NCBI RefSeq assembly: GCF_037975245.1
Contig: NC_092580.1
Location: 29,229,501 to 29,293,500, forward strand
Origin: Apostichopus japonicus
Taxonomy: Eukaryota > Echinodermata > Holothuroidea > Aspidochirotida > Stichopodidae
Reading direction: 5' to 3'
Length of the DNA stretch: 64,000 nucleotides
How positions within the stretch are numbered: the first letter of the stretch is position 1; each line of letters starts with the position of its first letter. Made by a program: the position numbers and the translations under genes. Below are positions 47,923-62,900 of the stretch, one piece after another. The notes below the pieces were generated by a model, which worked only from the letters and a program-made list of their open reading frames with translations, ran no database searches and was not told the origin of the DNA.

Positions 47923-50900
47923 GTCAGAATCACTGTAAAAATGTTAGAATCAGCAACAATGGGTTTGAAGTGATTGTAGGACACAGCAGTTTTCTCAGTA
48001 GCTGTTTCGCTTACTTCTACAGTCTTCTTGGTTTAATACAGTGGTCTATTTGTTAGAATTTTTCTCATTTTAGTCTTAGTTTCTTTCATCCCTTCTTCAT
48101 AACATTGAATCTTTGATTCAAGCTCATGAAATCTCAGCGGAATAAATGATTTTCTTATTAAGAAGTAAATGAATAGACTTCGGATCAACTTGCCTTTTAA
48201 CGACATCATTAACTCTGCCGTTGCCTGATGTATTCATTAAAAATTTTACCATATTTAAAAAAAATTGTCTCCACAATTACAAACTACTATAAGGATGTGT
48301 GGTATTGACCTAAACATGTGGCAGATTTCTTAAGCAATGAATTTCAGACATTTTAATATCCTTTAATAGTCTAATGGTAGTGTGACCTGCTGTACCACCA
48401 TTGCTTGTCATTCACATAGCTTTATTTCAATCATTTTCTCGATTTGGTAGTTTGCCAATTCTAACCACCCGCACCTATGGTATTGTTTGTTTAAAATTCT
48501 GCAAATGTGTGTGATACTGTATGCCTTGATATTTGATTTGCCAATATTCTACCGGTAGTTTGGTATCTCTGAATTCTATGATACCATTTGTTTGGTTGAT
48601 ATGTGTTGTAACATTTGCTCCGATCTGTCCCGCCCCAGAAGCTGTCAACGACGAAGAAAGCGTAGAGTTCACCTGGGACGAGTACCTGGAGATTACAGGG
48701 ACTACAGCAGCACCGACCCATTCCTTCAAACATGTAAGTCCTTTAGTGTGATATGACTACTCCTACTGTATGAATGAGAAACATCTATACACATTAACTC
48801 TACGAAGGGACGTAAACCATAATGATCAATAGGCAATCTGAAAACTGACTAGAACAATAATCAATCTGATTGTGCGTTTTAAAGAAACACAACAAAGTAT
48901 TATGCGTGAAAGTAATGTGGGTATGCATCTAAACCTCGTTTAGAGTGGTCCAAAATCTTGACGACGTTTGAAATACCCTACTCTGCCCGAGTCCAAAAGA
49001 AACACCTAAAACTTGTTACTGATAATATTTGATTTATTATTTCCTTTCCATCATGGTTTTACCCTTCTTGTTGTATTAGGTCGACCTATCTTTGGTCAGT
49101 ACGGTGAAACCGGGAATGAAAGTGGAAGCTCCCAATCCGCCGAGTGCACTGAATCCCTATCAGACGTACTGGGTGGCATCAGTGGTTTCGGCCTGCGGCA
49201 CTCTGCTTCTGCTACGCTACGAGGGCTACGGCGAGGACAGGTCAGGCGACTTTTGGTGCGATCTGAAATCCAAAGTCCTTCATCCCGTCGGATGGTGTGC
49301 CAGGAACGGACAGATGCTTCAACCTCCAGATTGTAAGTGTCAAGCCGATATCTCGGGTGCCGGCATAACAATCTCCCCCACGGTGGTACCTCTAGGGGCA
49401 GTGAATTATGGCATGTTCATCCCTCTGGATGGGTGGTCAGTTTTTGCTTCTCATCTAGTTTCATTTACTCATTACCTGTTCCGATAAATTAGCCTACTGT
49501 GTACGAAGATTTGACGGATAGCCAATTTTGCATCGCATTGCAACATGTCTATCATCCAGTCCAAACCGTATGATATTCACAAAACCTTGCACTGTATAGA
49601 CCACAACGTTGATACAACCATTTCTAAATCGATTGTAGAAAATTTTGTGTCCTACTAATTGATTGTAATGCTTTACTTTTATCTTTATTTTTTGTGGACA
49701 AACCTGCAAACTTTGTTGCCCTAATTCGTCATTCCTGGTGCAATGCAGAGGGAGGAAAGTAAATATATATAATGCTCTTTCTTTTAACCAATCTATATGG
49801 TACCAGCAGATTGTGGCAAAAGGAGAGGGTTTCTATCCCCCCCTACCCCCATTGATGGCCTTGTTAAAGCCATCATCAAATGAATCGGCCTAATTTATCT
49901 GTTCTGTTCTTTTTTTACAGCTCTTTTGCACAAAAAGTTACAATGGCAGCAGTTTCTCATATTTAGTCTTACCGGGTCAAAGACGATTCCAGATCCTGTT
50001 TTATCAGGGGTAAAGAAAGCTATTATTTTTCATTGCCAAAAAAACACAAGATTAAAATAACAACAGAATGAAAAATGACATCAGCATTAGTGGTTGTATT
50101 TTAATGCATTTACACACAAAAAATTCTTTTAATGTATCATTATTTTTCTAGCAAAAGACATAACTCCTTTCTTATATAAAGAAAAGACAGTTGCATATCC
50201 AAAAACAATTAAGCTTGCTCTCAACTTGTTATATAATCTACCTAATGCCAAAGTGTCTTATGTGAGACAGTTGCCATGGAAATAATTGTTTTATGCTAAT
50301 GAAATATGCTCCTGTTGAAACAGGGTTGAGGATTATGATGGTGAGATTCCAGTGATACATTTCTTTTGCTTTATGTGTAAGATCTAATGTAAATAAAAAA
50401 AATATCCAATATCATTATCTTTCATTCCACCTAAAATATAAATTGGAAGTAACAAACCCAGCTCCTTTCCACCTTTTTTATGTCAGTGACCTGGCATACA
50501 TTTATATTAACAGTATAGATATGTAATGTCTCTTTGGAAGTTTGCTTATTAGTGTGCAAGACTGCTCTCAATGGAATGCAGAATATAATTCCAGTTTGAA
50601 GATAATTGTTGTTTGTCGCAATTAAAGAGATTCATGATGGCGAATAGAAAGCCTGGATTTTCACTGCAGTTTAAGTACAGAATATATTATAGTTACATAC
50701 TCTAACTGTTGTATATGGCCATTGGAGGAATATGTGAAACCGGATGAAGCCGTGATTCCCGCCAGCCACCTTCATCTTTGATGATTCTTGTCTTAATGAT
50801 GTCACACATATTAAAAGCCTGGATTTCCTGGGTTAATGATGTCACATACTAATTTTTTTTTTTTTTATCTTCCTGATATTGTTACAGGTTACCGGGCCGC

Positions 50901-53900
50901 TACCCGTAGATCGCCTGATGAAGGGCAGGTACCTTGACGTGATCGACGAAGAGGTACCCACTCAGGCCTGGGTGGCATCCATCGTAGAGAATCACGGCGG
51001 GAGGCTGAAGCTGCGCTACGGTAGTGCCAAAGAGCCAGACGATTTTTTTCTCTTTTACTTATCCTACCGACTTCATCCTCCAGGTTGGGCCAAAGAACAC
51101 AGAGTCATTATTAGACCACCTAAATGTAAGTGAATTTGTGACAATTGTACAGATAATTTTCTTGAATTTTCTTCAATGTAAAAATATCTTCTAAAAATGA
51201 ATGTCAGTTGGCTTGACTACCCAAGGTTTCATTTCAGAAGACTAATTGTAAGTTGAACCTTGAGGTTTTCTATTTTGCGTTTTTATATGGGGTTGCTACA
51301 CAAAAAGTGTTTATTGGAGACATAGTTGTCGAGAATCCAATTGCTCAGTAACCTTCACTGGTTGGCCAAATGTTCCCAAGCTTAAAACTGGTAAAATTTG
51401 CCAAAAGCACTTGCCCATAGTTTCTGACATTCCAATTATTCCCAAATATTTGAGTGGGTTTAACTTTTATTGTTTGCTCACTGATATATCTAAGTAAAAG
51501 TTAAATGCTGTAAAGGTGACAGTAAAGGGAGATTCAATTTGACTTATTTGATCTTAAACGTTTTTGGAGCTAACCCTGACGAACCTTGTTGATTCAGGAC
51601 ATTGTAACGCCACCACAGGACAAGATGATTTTGAGACCACCTACATTATTGTTGTATGTATGTATTTAGATCCTCCTGCAAGCAGGATCTTGCAAAGAAG
51701 CCTCATTGGCTTATCAAAACCGCAAGCTGACCCAAGTCAGTCTCTTACATTCATATTAAACGTCCATGATTATGAATTGTCAATAGTAAACAACTCTGTA
51801 ACTGAATGACATACATTAATCTTGGAGTGACTCGAACCAGGACCTTATGATTGGAAGGCACCGGCGTTAACCACTGAGCTAACACTCCATTTATGTCGGT
51901 CAACAAATCCATGGACCATCTGAATCAGAGGGAAGGGGGGCCTAGGGGGCCTCTGGCAGGGGACATTCAAGAGACCACTTTTAAGATAGATACAAAGTCC
52001 TTTTGACCACTTATTTCAGCCAGAAATGGTTTGAAAATGTTTAATCTTCTGATGCTAGGGGTAACCATCCGATCATGGCTTTCTCCTTTTTCTTTCTGTC
52101 AGTTATTCAACAGCAAACACCCCTTGCAGCTGACAGCCATTGGAGGTGCATGTACTTTAGTATTGTATCTGCAGCGAACCTCAGCTCCACTCTACCACAC
52201 GATTTCTTTAAAATACGAAAGGTCAGTGAGGGTTTGAAGCAATTTTAGTATTAATATTTAGATAGAATATGTATATATCATGGTGCTAACTGAGAAAGCT
52301 TTTTGTACTGTTCTCTGTTGTGGTATAAATGAGTCATGTGTTTTAATGTTGTCACCTCAAAGTACAGTTGTATGATCTGTGTGATTTTTATTCTAAATAA
52401 AAATAAAATAAAACTGTTAGCAAACTGCTTATCCACTAGAGAGCCTGTGTAAGAGAATGTGTAAAAGTAAGTTGGCCTGACGTTTCGATCCTAGCATGAT
52501 CTTCTTCAGAGGCTAAATGACAAATAACAGAAGGGACAAAAACTCACTTAGAAGACAGACAGGTTAGAGAACATGGTGAACACAAAGAGATAGATGTAAG
52601 GGAATCAGTAGACAAGGGATGGTGAGAAGAAAGAAAGAACCCAGCAGGGGAAATTCATGATTTTTATTCTGTTAAATCATGAATTCAGCCATTGCCGTGT
52701 GAAGCAAACAATTACATTTGTATGATTAAAATTAGTGAAACATCAAACTAGAGGCCATTGGAGCCATTGCAATTATATCGTACAATATTTTCAGATTTCA
52801 TAAGGCATAGAAATAAGTTGTATCTATTTCCAAGAAAGTTCTCAAATATATCACTTTCTGACGTGACATGAAAGACAGAAATATAGATTTTGTGAATAAT
52901 ATTTTCTCTTTTTTTAATCCGTTAGGTTTTCTCTAAAATAAGAATCAACAGCATGAAGGAGGGAATGAAAATAGAGGCTATCAACCCAAAGGCACCACAC
53001 CAAATTAGCCCAGCTACTATCACGAAAAATTTCAACTCTCACTTTTTCCAGGTAGGGTAGTTTTTAGACTTCAGGTTGCTTGAATAAATATCTCAGATGA
53101 ATGACAGGTCTTTGAAAAAAATACTTTATATGCAGATTCTGATTTCTGTTAGTAATGCAACAAAAAAGGGGAATGTGGCAATGAAGGGGAAGGGTGAGGG
53201 AGGGGATGGGGGGTGGTGGCATTGCAAGGTGGGATAGAGAAGTTAAATCTAGATGGATTATATAGCAAAGTCATGGATTAAAAGCAAATTGTGAGAATGG
53301 CTAACGAAAACCACTGGTGAGAATCCAAATGCTGCAAAGCATCCAAAGGAATATATGAAAGTCTGCTCTCCAAACCTTTACCTTGGGGGGCCGTGTCGTG
53401 GCTTCCCTGGGCCAGTCGAGACACATAAAGTTCTAAGCCTAAAATCACCCCAATGTATGTTGTTGATGATTAAATTGTACATTGACCGATTTGGTTGCAA
53501 TCAATTGCGCATCGATTGAATGTTAGTAAACAAAAGCACATTTATCAATACATGTGACATAAATTGCTGAGTGGACAGTTAGGAAGTTTACTATCAGGTT
53601 CTGTCAATACCAGTTCTTACCAATCAAGTAGAGTTACTTTCTTGCTGGCTGCCCGCTGGAAAGGTTTGGCAATCCATGTGTGGGGTCGCGACCCATAGCT
53701 TGATGAGCGTTGCCTTCTAAGGATTGTTGTACCATCTTCCTTTTGTTCATGCTACCGGTATGCATATAAACTGCACAAGGCGATGAGGTGATATGAGAAG
53801 GTGATATTTGTCAGTGAAGATGACATCTATGTTAACCAAATAAGGTCTTTACAGTATTATTCAAATTAGAATTCACATCTGAATGAATTAGTTAGGTAGC

Positions 53901-56900
53901 TCCTTATTAACTGTAATGAAATGTTGTGGTTGTCATCTACCTCGTGGACTCTGAAGACGGGTGTTGTAACTTTGCTTTTCACTTCTTTGATCAACCCTAT
54001 CTCTTATATCGAGGTGACTTGTAAATATAGTTGCGTGTGCCGGTTTGTGGCTGCACCCTATGGGAAGGCCCCCAGGGGGCACGTGGCTGTGGTGCATTGT
54101 GGTGCCCCAGGAGAGATTGTTTATATTGTGCACACTTTGGTGTGTAGGTGTGACAAGTTACCAATGACCAGGGTTAAGTACAGCCTGGCAAGACTTTATT
54201 GTAAGTTGCGCTATATAAGAATTGTTAAATATTATTATTATTTTATCAATTATTACAGGTTCAGATTGACAACCTGGACAGAGTAGACAAGGAACGGATC
54301 ACGTTTGTTTGTCATGCAGAGTCTGGAGGTATCTTTCCCGTCAACTGGTGCAAGGAACACGGCTTCACTATAACACCACCAAAGGGTAAGAGTATGCAAC
54401 ACCAGTGTTGACAAGAAGTGAAAAAAATGAACTGTGGGAAGTTGTCAACAATTTAGGACATTCATTTTCGTCCCATAACTCTAGAAACTGTGAGAGCTGG
54501 GGTGTTTAGCACTTGATACATTGTTTAGCACTTGTAGCACTTGATACATTAAAAAAGATGTAAAAAGCTTCCTTAAGATAACTTTTGTATCCTCTTGATT
54601 TCTGTTATGTGGTCAGTGAATTTCTCTTACTTTGATCATCAAAGCTGAATGGATATGGAAATGATATATGTTGCTTTAAGTTCCGATTTGCATAGATTTA
54701 ACCAAAAGACCAGTTTGCTTTGCCATTGCTTAGTATAAAATGCAGAACACCACCATGCATCTAACGGATCAATGATCTTTCTTTTCTGGTTAGGTTATGT
54801 CAAGCCAAAGTTTAAGTGGTCAGAGTATCTTAAGGATCAGGACAGCAAACCCGCACCAGCAGAGATATTCAGAACAGTAAGTTGTTTTTTTTAAGTTTAC
54901 AGGAATTTTCTTTTATCTATCGTTTCCTATTTTGATCTGCATCTGATTTGCACATGCAGCATTTCCCTGATATTAACTGATGATGATGATTATGATAATA
55001 ATAATAGTATGAAAATATACCGAGTCATATAAACTATGAAACTCAGGTGCGTAGCCAAGGGGGGTGTTTTGGTTGTTCAAACACCCCCCATGGCCCAAGT
55101 GCCCCCAAAAAATATATGCAAAAAACACCAGTGACTTGGAGAGATACGCTAGTGATAATTATTGCACCCTCCTCCGGGCCTCACTAGAGTCTCTTCCAAT
55201 CCTCCTTACAACGATGCACTTTGTACTGTATATATATATATATATATAGGTCAAACCGTTCAGGTTGAGTGCCCTCTACAACGGAATGCAATAAGTTTAA
55301 GCAGCGGGCAGGAAACTCATAGTGAGTCATAGCGATGTCGTAACAGTTGCATCGCCATGTACAATAACGTTGTAGCTACCGGCTATATATAGCTCAAGGG
55401 TCACGAACATATAGGCTTCATACGTACTATGAGCCGCTAGTGCCGATTTCCTAGATATCACACATCTCTTTAGGTTCGCATTTTCCTTGCATCAATAATT
55501 GAGTCTATATAGGATTACATTTTTCTGATGTGAATAGAATTATTCCACAAAATAATTATCAATATTCTTTTGCATGATTTGAGCTCAAACATTGCACCAT
55601 TTTGCATCTAGAGGCCTTAAAATTCCATTTTTTTGGGGACACCCCCTCCCCTTAGACCCCTCCCCCATGTCAGTCTCCAGCAAAACACCCCCCATGAACA
55701 AATCCTGGCTACGCCCCTGATGAAACTTACAGCAATATGACATGTGAGACGATATGACAGGTAGGAAATCACATGTTTATCAAGATTTAACCTTCACACG
55801 TCCAGAGTTAGCATAGTTAGCGTTTAATGCTAAATTTAATAAAAGTATGTCAATCTCATTTGCTACTCTCTTTTTGTGTCAGAGAGGGGATCATCTCCTT
55901 TTCTTTGGCTACGGTCTAGTGGTATGGTATTTTTTTTTGAAACAGTTGTATGTCTTGCCACCATTTTGCATTTGTAGATTAGGTAACACAATAAGAATAT
56001 AAATATAATTGAGAGTGCGTTTGTCATAAGAAGTACATGGTCTCACTCTCTCACTTCCAGTCAACGGACCGAAAATTTCAGAATGGGATGAAGATAGAGG
56101 CAGTGAATCCATTCAACCACAGCCAGATCTGCGTGGCCACCATCACCAAAATTGCGGGACGTCATATCTGGTTGCACTTTGATGGCAGCAAACAACCCAA
56201 CCACATCGTAGACGGAGAGTCGCAAGACATCTTTCCTGTAGGCTGGTGCGACAGTGTCGGGTTTCCCTTGAAATCTCCCAAGAGGCTGATGGGTAAAAAA
56301 AAATATTGTTTTAAATTAATTAATTTTCGGGGTAAATTTGTAAGTTATGGGTGATGTAGTATTTACCAATACTTTTCAATTATCATACATGAAGAGACTC
56401 ATTTTTTTCTTCTAGAAATTTAGATGATATAGATATATACTGCTAAGAAATCCAAAAGGGTCTTATTATTCAAACTATAGTGGGATTTTCTCCAGAGGCA
56501 GACATCCAAAATTATGAAAGCACAAGTAAGACAAAAGAGTTGACATGTTATTTAGTAAAGAGAACATTTATTTTTACTTTGTCCAAAGAATTGTCACAGG
56601 GTCTGCTTTCTGACTAATCCCTTTTAACTAATCCTATATTCTCATGTTGTTTTCTTTCTTAAATTTTTCATTTGAAAATTTTCATTAACAGCTCAAAAGA
56701 AGAAAGTCGCCATTGTGTGGCCAGAGAAAAGAATGTAAGTCTAATCATTGTGACCAGATTTTGTTTTATGTACACTTGTTTATTTTTGTTTACTTTTGCA
56801 GAGTTAATGATTTTGTTCATTCCTTGTTATTAACACTATTCTGAAATCTAGTAAGAATGTGTTAGCTGTGACAGAACTTATGTGGTACTGGATGAAAAAG

Positions 56901-59900
56901 CGAAGTATTTATGTTCCAGCAGTTACGTTCATTCAATTCATCACCATGCTACTCTCTACTGATGTATTGCTTGTATAATATAGTACTCTGGACTAATGAT
57001 TTGAACAAAATTACATGACATTAAAGAACAGGTTATTAACTTATTGATGCAATAAGGCATATGTTTTGATGTATATTTGCAATGATTTATCTTCTTTCTT
57101 TTTTTCTTCTTTTGGTCATTTTTGGTCATTTGTCATGTTATTTGAGGGAATTTTTTACTATTTTGCCTGCAGATTGACCGACCCTAGTCCAGGTCGTGAC
57201 CTTTATCAGAGAGTCCAAGAAGCCAATCAATATGAAGATTCTGAGGAGGGTGAGCAAAAATGTCATTAAAAGTCAGAGAAGGGTGGAAGTTTGAAGGAGG
57301 AACCGGGTGTTGGGGGGTAGGGGGGCAGCAGAAGGGGAGTGAATTTTTGATTGAAAACAGTTGTAATTATTGTTTATGTTTATGCTTCTCTTTATCTGTG
57401 CTAAATCTCACTGTTATTGATTTTTTATTTTATTTTCACCAAAGATTTTTCACATGGTGTGTAAAATCAAGTAGAGCAATTATACCTTGATGCTAATTTA
57501 ATTATCTTGTTAGCTTCTTCTTTTTTTTTTGATTTTATATTCCAGGTATTGGTTCTTTTGTACAGTGCTCTTGAGCATGTTTTATTTCATGATAACAGCA
57601 CTTTAATATATGGTATTTATTATTTATTATTATTGATGATTGGTTGCTGTTATGTTCTACTTAGATTGTTGTGGTCTCTTATGAGGGTTTGCATTGTACA
57701 ACATGCTATTGGCCTCTGTGTGGTTTACGAAGTACTCGGTGATACTTTCATGAAGTAAAAGCCATTTCTTTTGTCATGGCAACCATCATAGTGGTATTCC
57801 AATGGAACTGATTTATCTGGTCATATCAGAATAATGCCATGCAAAAATATCCATTTTTTTTTTTACCACCAGTAAATACATTTTGTAAATAGATCGGCTT
57901 GTTTATGGTTTATGTCATTATCAAGAGACATAAATAGTAAAGCTGCTCTAAAAACTGTACACAATATTATCTACTGTGCTGTACACAATATCATTTAATA
58001 CCTGATATCCTTCCAATAGGTTGGATGCCTAAAGTGTACATCAACCCTAAATGCTTTTCGGGTCCTTACCTGAACAAAAGACGACTGACGGAGCTGCCTC
58101 AGTCTACTGGACCTGGAATGGTGACGCTGGTGTTGAGAGAGGTGCTTGCCTCTCTCATCAACTCAGCTTACAAACCAAACAGGGTCCTCAGGGAGCTGCA
58201 AGTCCCTAATGAAGTCACTGCCGGCCAAAATGGGTACCTCCAGATAATGAAAGCCAAGTGAGTGAATATCCATCTTCATGTAGATGTAGGGTTACCATGT
58301 TTTATCCTGAGCAGAAAAGGACAAGTTGTCATGTCCAGAGGGAGAGGTCTAATGTGAAGGTTTCCTCTCCCCCACCCACCACCCTCCCCCTTCTTATTGG
58401 ATTTTGAAGGAATGTCTGGAATCACTAAGCCTGCTGGCATTCTGGGTTAACCATCCTTGTGACATATACACCATCAGTTTGAAAGTTGTTATCTTTTCAT
58501 TGCAGGTATAAAGGGAAAAGTTACAGAGCTCTTGTGGAACTGCCAAAGACGGTACCCAAGGTGTTAGAATTTCTGCGACAAACCTTGACAAAGCTGGAAT
58601 GCTGCTCAAATCTTGTCTCCTTGAATCCATCTGGTGATACCTGTCCTGAGAAGTGTGCAGCCAATACAAAGACCAAGTACAGTAAGTATATAGAGCCGAG
58701 ACCGATTAGCGTAAGAATGTACGAGTCACAGAGTACTGAGAACAAGCACCGACAGTATGGAAGATACTGTCAAATGCAAACAACCTACTCATACTTACAC
58801 CAGTGAATTAAGTATGAAACATTCTTTCAATACTATGATTAAGTACAGAAAGTATGACAGACTCATAATACTGAGACCATGGACAGAAAGCGAAGTTCAT
58901 CCTTATACTATCCAACCATCCTTATAGGCTACTATCATAAGGTACATAGGTATGTATTGCAGAACGTATGACAGACTCTCAATATTAAAACCAAGGACAG
59001 AATGCACAGGACATTCTTATACTAACACAATGCAAGTACATAAGTATGTAACCTAGCTTCTTTCAATTCTATGACTATAAAGTACAGAACGTATGACAGA
59101 CTCTCAATATTAAAACCAAGGACAGAATGCACAAGACATTCTGATACTAACACAATGCAAGTACATAAGTATGTAACCTAGCTTCTTTCAATTCTATGAC
59201 TATAAAGTACAGAACGTATGACAGACTCTCAATATTAAAACCAAGGACAGAATGCACAAGACATTCTGATACTAACACAATGCAAGTACATAAGTATGTA
59301 ACCTTCTTTCAATTCTATGATAAAAAAGTACAGGATGTATGATAGACTCTCAATATGGACAGAATGCACATGACATTCTTATACTAACACAATGCAAATA
59401 CATAAGTAAGTAACCTTCTTTCAATTCTATGATTATAAAGAACAGAATGTATGACAGACTCTCAATATTAAAACCAAGGACAGAATGCACAGGACATTCT
59501 TTTACTAACACAATGCAAGTACATAAGTATGTAACCTAGCTTCTTTCAATTCTATGACTATAAAGTACAGAATGTATGACACACTCAATATTCAGACGAT
59601 GGATAGAATGCATAGGACATTCTTATACTAACACAATGTAAGTACTTAAGTATATAAACGATACTGCGGGAAAAGGGGTTTCAATTTTGTTCTTCCAATG
59701 GTTTCAAAATGACTTCACCAAATTTCTGAAATGGGGTGCCCCAGACTAGAATTTCACAATTTTAGCCACTTGTCAAAAAAATGCCTGTGCATGTATAATC
59801 TACAAACTAAAATCAAATTCTCACATGGATTATTCATGACTATAAACTGAACTAAAATTAATTTCCACTCGCATAAAAATGCCAGTGCACAGGGTTTTTT

Positions 59901-62900
59901 TTGCTACTGGCAAAATTGCAAGAAAGAATGGCATTTAGCCAGTTTGAGGCTAGTTGGTTCTTTCAACCTCCCTCAGTATTTCACAGAATGTTGAGATGAT
60001 GTGGTACACTATAGTTCCTCATATCTGGGGTCTTAAGTGGCGGCCGCAGGAGCAGGAATGGGTGCAACATTTACTTACCTGACTCTGTTGGCTTTGTGAC
60101 CCATGGGAAATGTAAAACTAAACTAAGACTGTGGACACAGAAGGGTAAAGTTTTTTTTTCTTTCGCGTTCAGTTAAACAATGGTTCTGACCATGAGTAGT
60201 GGAGTGAAACATGTGCCAGTTTTGAGATTGCATCTAACAATCTCTTTCACCTTTTAGGTACCTCCTATGGAGGAAAGAGGAAAAAGCAAAAACGAGGGCT
60301 TGGCCGACCCCCTAGGAAGAAAACACTGATGTTGAGAGATACAGATCACAAATCTGATGACAAAGATGTAACTGAACCACCGATTTATACAGCTGGTAAA
60401 TAAAAGTCACTTTGCAAGTTTACATTTCACCCTTGTACAGTCTGGCATTAAACCTACATTTAGTTATTAAACTGTGTAAGCAGGTTCCTACTTCATACCT
60501 GATTGTTGCTATGCAAAAGTAGGCTAGGCTAAGCTAGGCTAGGTACATACTATATGCTTTGAAAGTATTGTTAGGCTAAATGTTACTGCTTGTTTTGAAA
60601 GCTTAACAAACTTTCTCATGGAGTTTGAAAGAACAAAGGTTTAGTTTGGTGATTCTTGTCTGAGGAATGTTATCGTGAGATTCCAGTTGTTTTTTTTTCA
60701 GCTTTCTATGGAGCAAAACTTCCTTTGTCGTGTCTACTCAGCCGTAACCAACAGGCTGATGAATAATATTGCATTTTAAAGTGAAAGAGCACAATCCATT
60801 TTTAAGTGTGCTTTCAAATCATATTTTCACAGGCATTGCTTTCAAAACTATCACAAATTGAACAAGTTGAATGTCTTTGTTGACTACAATAGATAGCCTT
60901 GTCAATTCCCCTAAAGTCACAATTTGTGAGGATTTTTGTTGAGTCTTTGTGTTGCATTATTGAAGTATAATCTTAAAGTGGGAGAGTGTCTCGTGATGTA
61001 GGAATTAGATCGATGTGATCAAACAATGATTTCAGAACTAGATAACAGATGCAACACTAATCCTGTCCATCTCATTGCTCATTTGTTGTCGTAGTTGATC
61101 ATACTCAGCCACCGAAGCCCGAGGATCAAGCAACCGCAGCGCCCCCACCTAAAGTGGTCAAAACACCACTGATGACGAGAGCAAGACATATTGTACAGAC
61201 AGCAAAACTGACTAAGGTAAGATACTAGGAGAAGTATCTGAACTACTAAATGCTGGTCGTCCATCTCAGTCACGCATGTTTCGCATCTTTCTTGTGTTTT
61301 TTGTGTGGTTCTTTTTAGTTTATACTCGTGTCTTTACAACAGACCCATACTTTTGTTCCTTTGAGATGAAGCATGATGATCCTCTTGGTGATAGTGGAAC
61401 AGTTAAATTCTTTCCGTTTGGAAATTTGCCAAAAGTTGCCGATCACACAAATTATCTATTGGAATTAGAATTGTATTCTGAGTAAATGAACAAGGAAAAA
61501 GTGACTAGGAAAATTATAAACACTTTTGAGGACAGAAAGCAATTTTTGGATAATTATCAGTAACCCCAGGATTATAAAATTTTCTTTGCACTTTCTAAAA
61601 TAAGAATTCACCAGAAAGTAATGCTCTCGATTCCTTAAACTGACAGCTAAAGGATTTTCCCTGATGTCACATGACAAAGAAAAATTCAAAAGAAAAAGGA
61701 AAATTTTTGAAAGGCAAATCGTAGAATGAGTAACAAGACCATAACTATTTGGCTACTAGGGAGCTTTGATACCCTGACTTATCATCAGTTTGATATTTAG
61801 TATGTGTGCAGTATGCCAAAACATGATTCAGGCCAATGTCTCTATTAGTTGGTGGTTATGGCTGAACACATAATACTGCTTTTGTTTTGAACAGAAATTA
61901 GGATCTTCTTCTTGGATTCAAATTGATCATTTCTGCATGTTTTTCACGATTTTTAAAATTTTCATCTTGAGTACTTCATCATTGACAACAGGTGTGATGG
62001 CTGAATCAAACCACTGTGTATGTGACAATATGTGTGTGTATGTATCTCTGTAATTATTCTCCACATTTTGTATGTATTTTTTGTTATTCTCATTCTGCAA
62101 TATCTCTCTCTCGGGTGACAGATCCAGCAGACAACTCCTCGCCTCATCCTCCCAGATCGCAAGAGACGGGGTATCAACATGATGAAGTTAACTGCCAATC
62201 TGAGGTCAAGCAGACCTAAAAAAAAGAACGTTGATCCACACGACAAGAAATCAGCGGGCTCACAGAAAGCGGCTAAGAAATCATCGTCGGTAAGAATAAC
62301 ATTTTAGAGCCTCACCGCCATCCCCTCCCCCTCCCCATCACCCTGCATCCTCTCTTCCTGGAAAGTTAAATGAAATACCATGAAACAGCAACCATGCACT
62401 AATGGTGAGCCCAATGCAACAGGGCATGGACGTTGGTAAACAATGTGTTCAAAGTCAAATGTGTGGTAGTATGTTTTATAACATTCATTCCTGACCTCAA
62501 GCTAATAACAATTTTGCATTAATATTGATATCATGTTTTGGTCACTTAACAAAGAAAAACTGTGAATGAAAATGTGATATATCAATGAAGCAAAAACACC
62601 AGAGATGGTACTTAGACATTTAGTTTACATCTTTATTTACTGTCAATACTTCTGCAGATGATCGTCGGAAAGAAATGTCTGTCAGTAAAGCTTTTCCTTT
62701 AAGTACAGTTTACATTCTCTTCACCTCTTAAATACTGATGACCAGTTTTATAATCTCTCTTTGATTTTCAGAAAAGTAAGACGAAAGAGACATCGTCCTC
62801 CTCACCCAGCAAGACTACGGAGAGCCTTAGTCTAGATTCCAATCCCCTGGAATGGACGGTCACGCAAGTTGAGGATTTCATCAAGGACACTGACTGTGCA

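Larger units (their letters stand above)
52103..54385 (+). other. SFMBT: SFMBT exons 9-11: MBT repeat 3
   Basis: Exon 9 ([20 protein letters not shown]) supplies the arm; exon 10 gives [15 protein letters not shown] and [16 protein letters not shown]; exon 11 gives [22 protein letters not shown] and TPPKG. The match to vertebrate SFMBT MBT3 (ISPASVTK, HADS, PVQWC) is close. Confidence 0.88.

Noticed and set aside
49333-49440. Read-through extension of SFMBT exon 6 ([13 protein letters not shown]...)
   Set aside because: The donor GATT|GTAAGT at 49332 is strong and the extension has no similarity to SFMBT, while the next exon joins cleanly.
50733-50795. Exon [19 protein letters not shown] as the start of MBT2
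   Set aside because: It looks MBT-like, but runs into TGA without a usable donor; the exon at 49921-50009 fits both motif and phase.
51823-51889. Functional tRNA gene on the minus strand
   Set aside because: The acceptor stem is perfect, but the T-arm is truncated and the anticodon stem does not form a normal 7-base loop.
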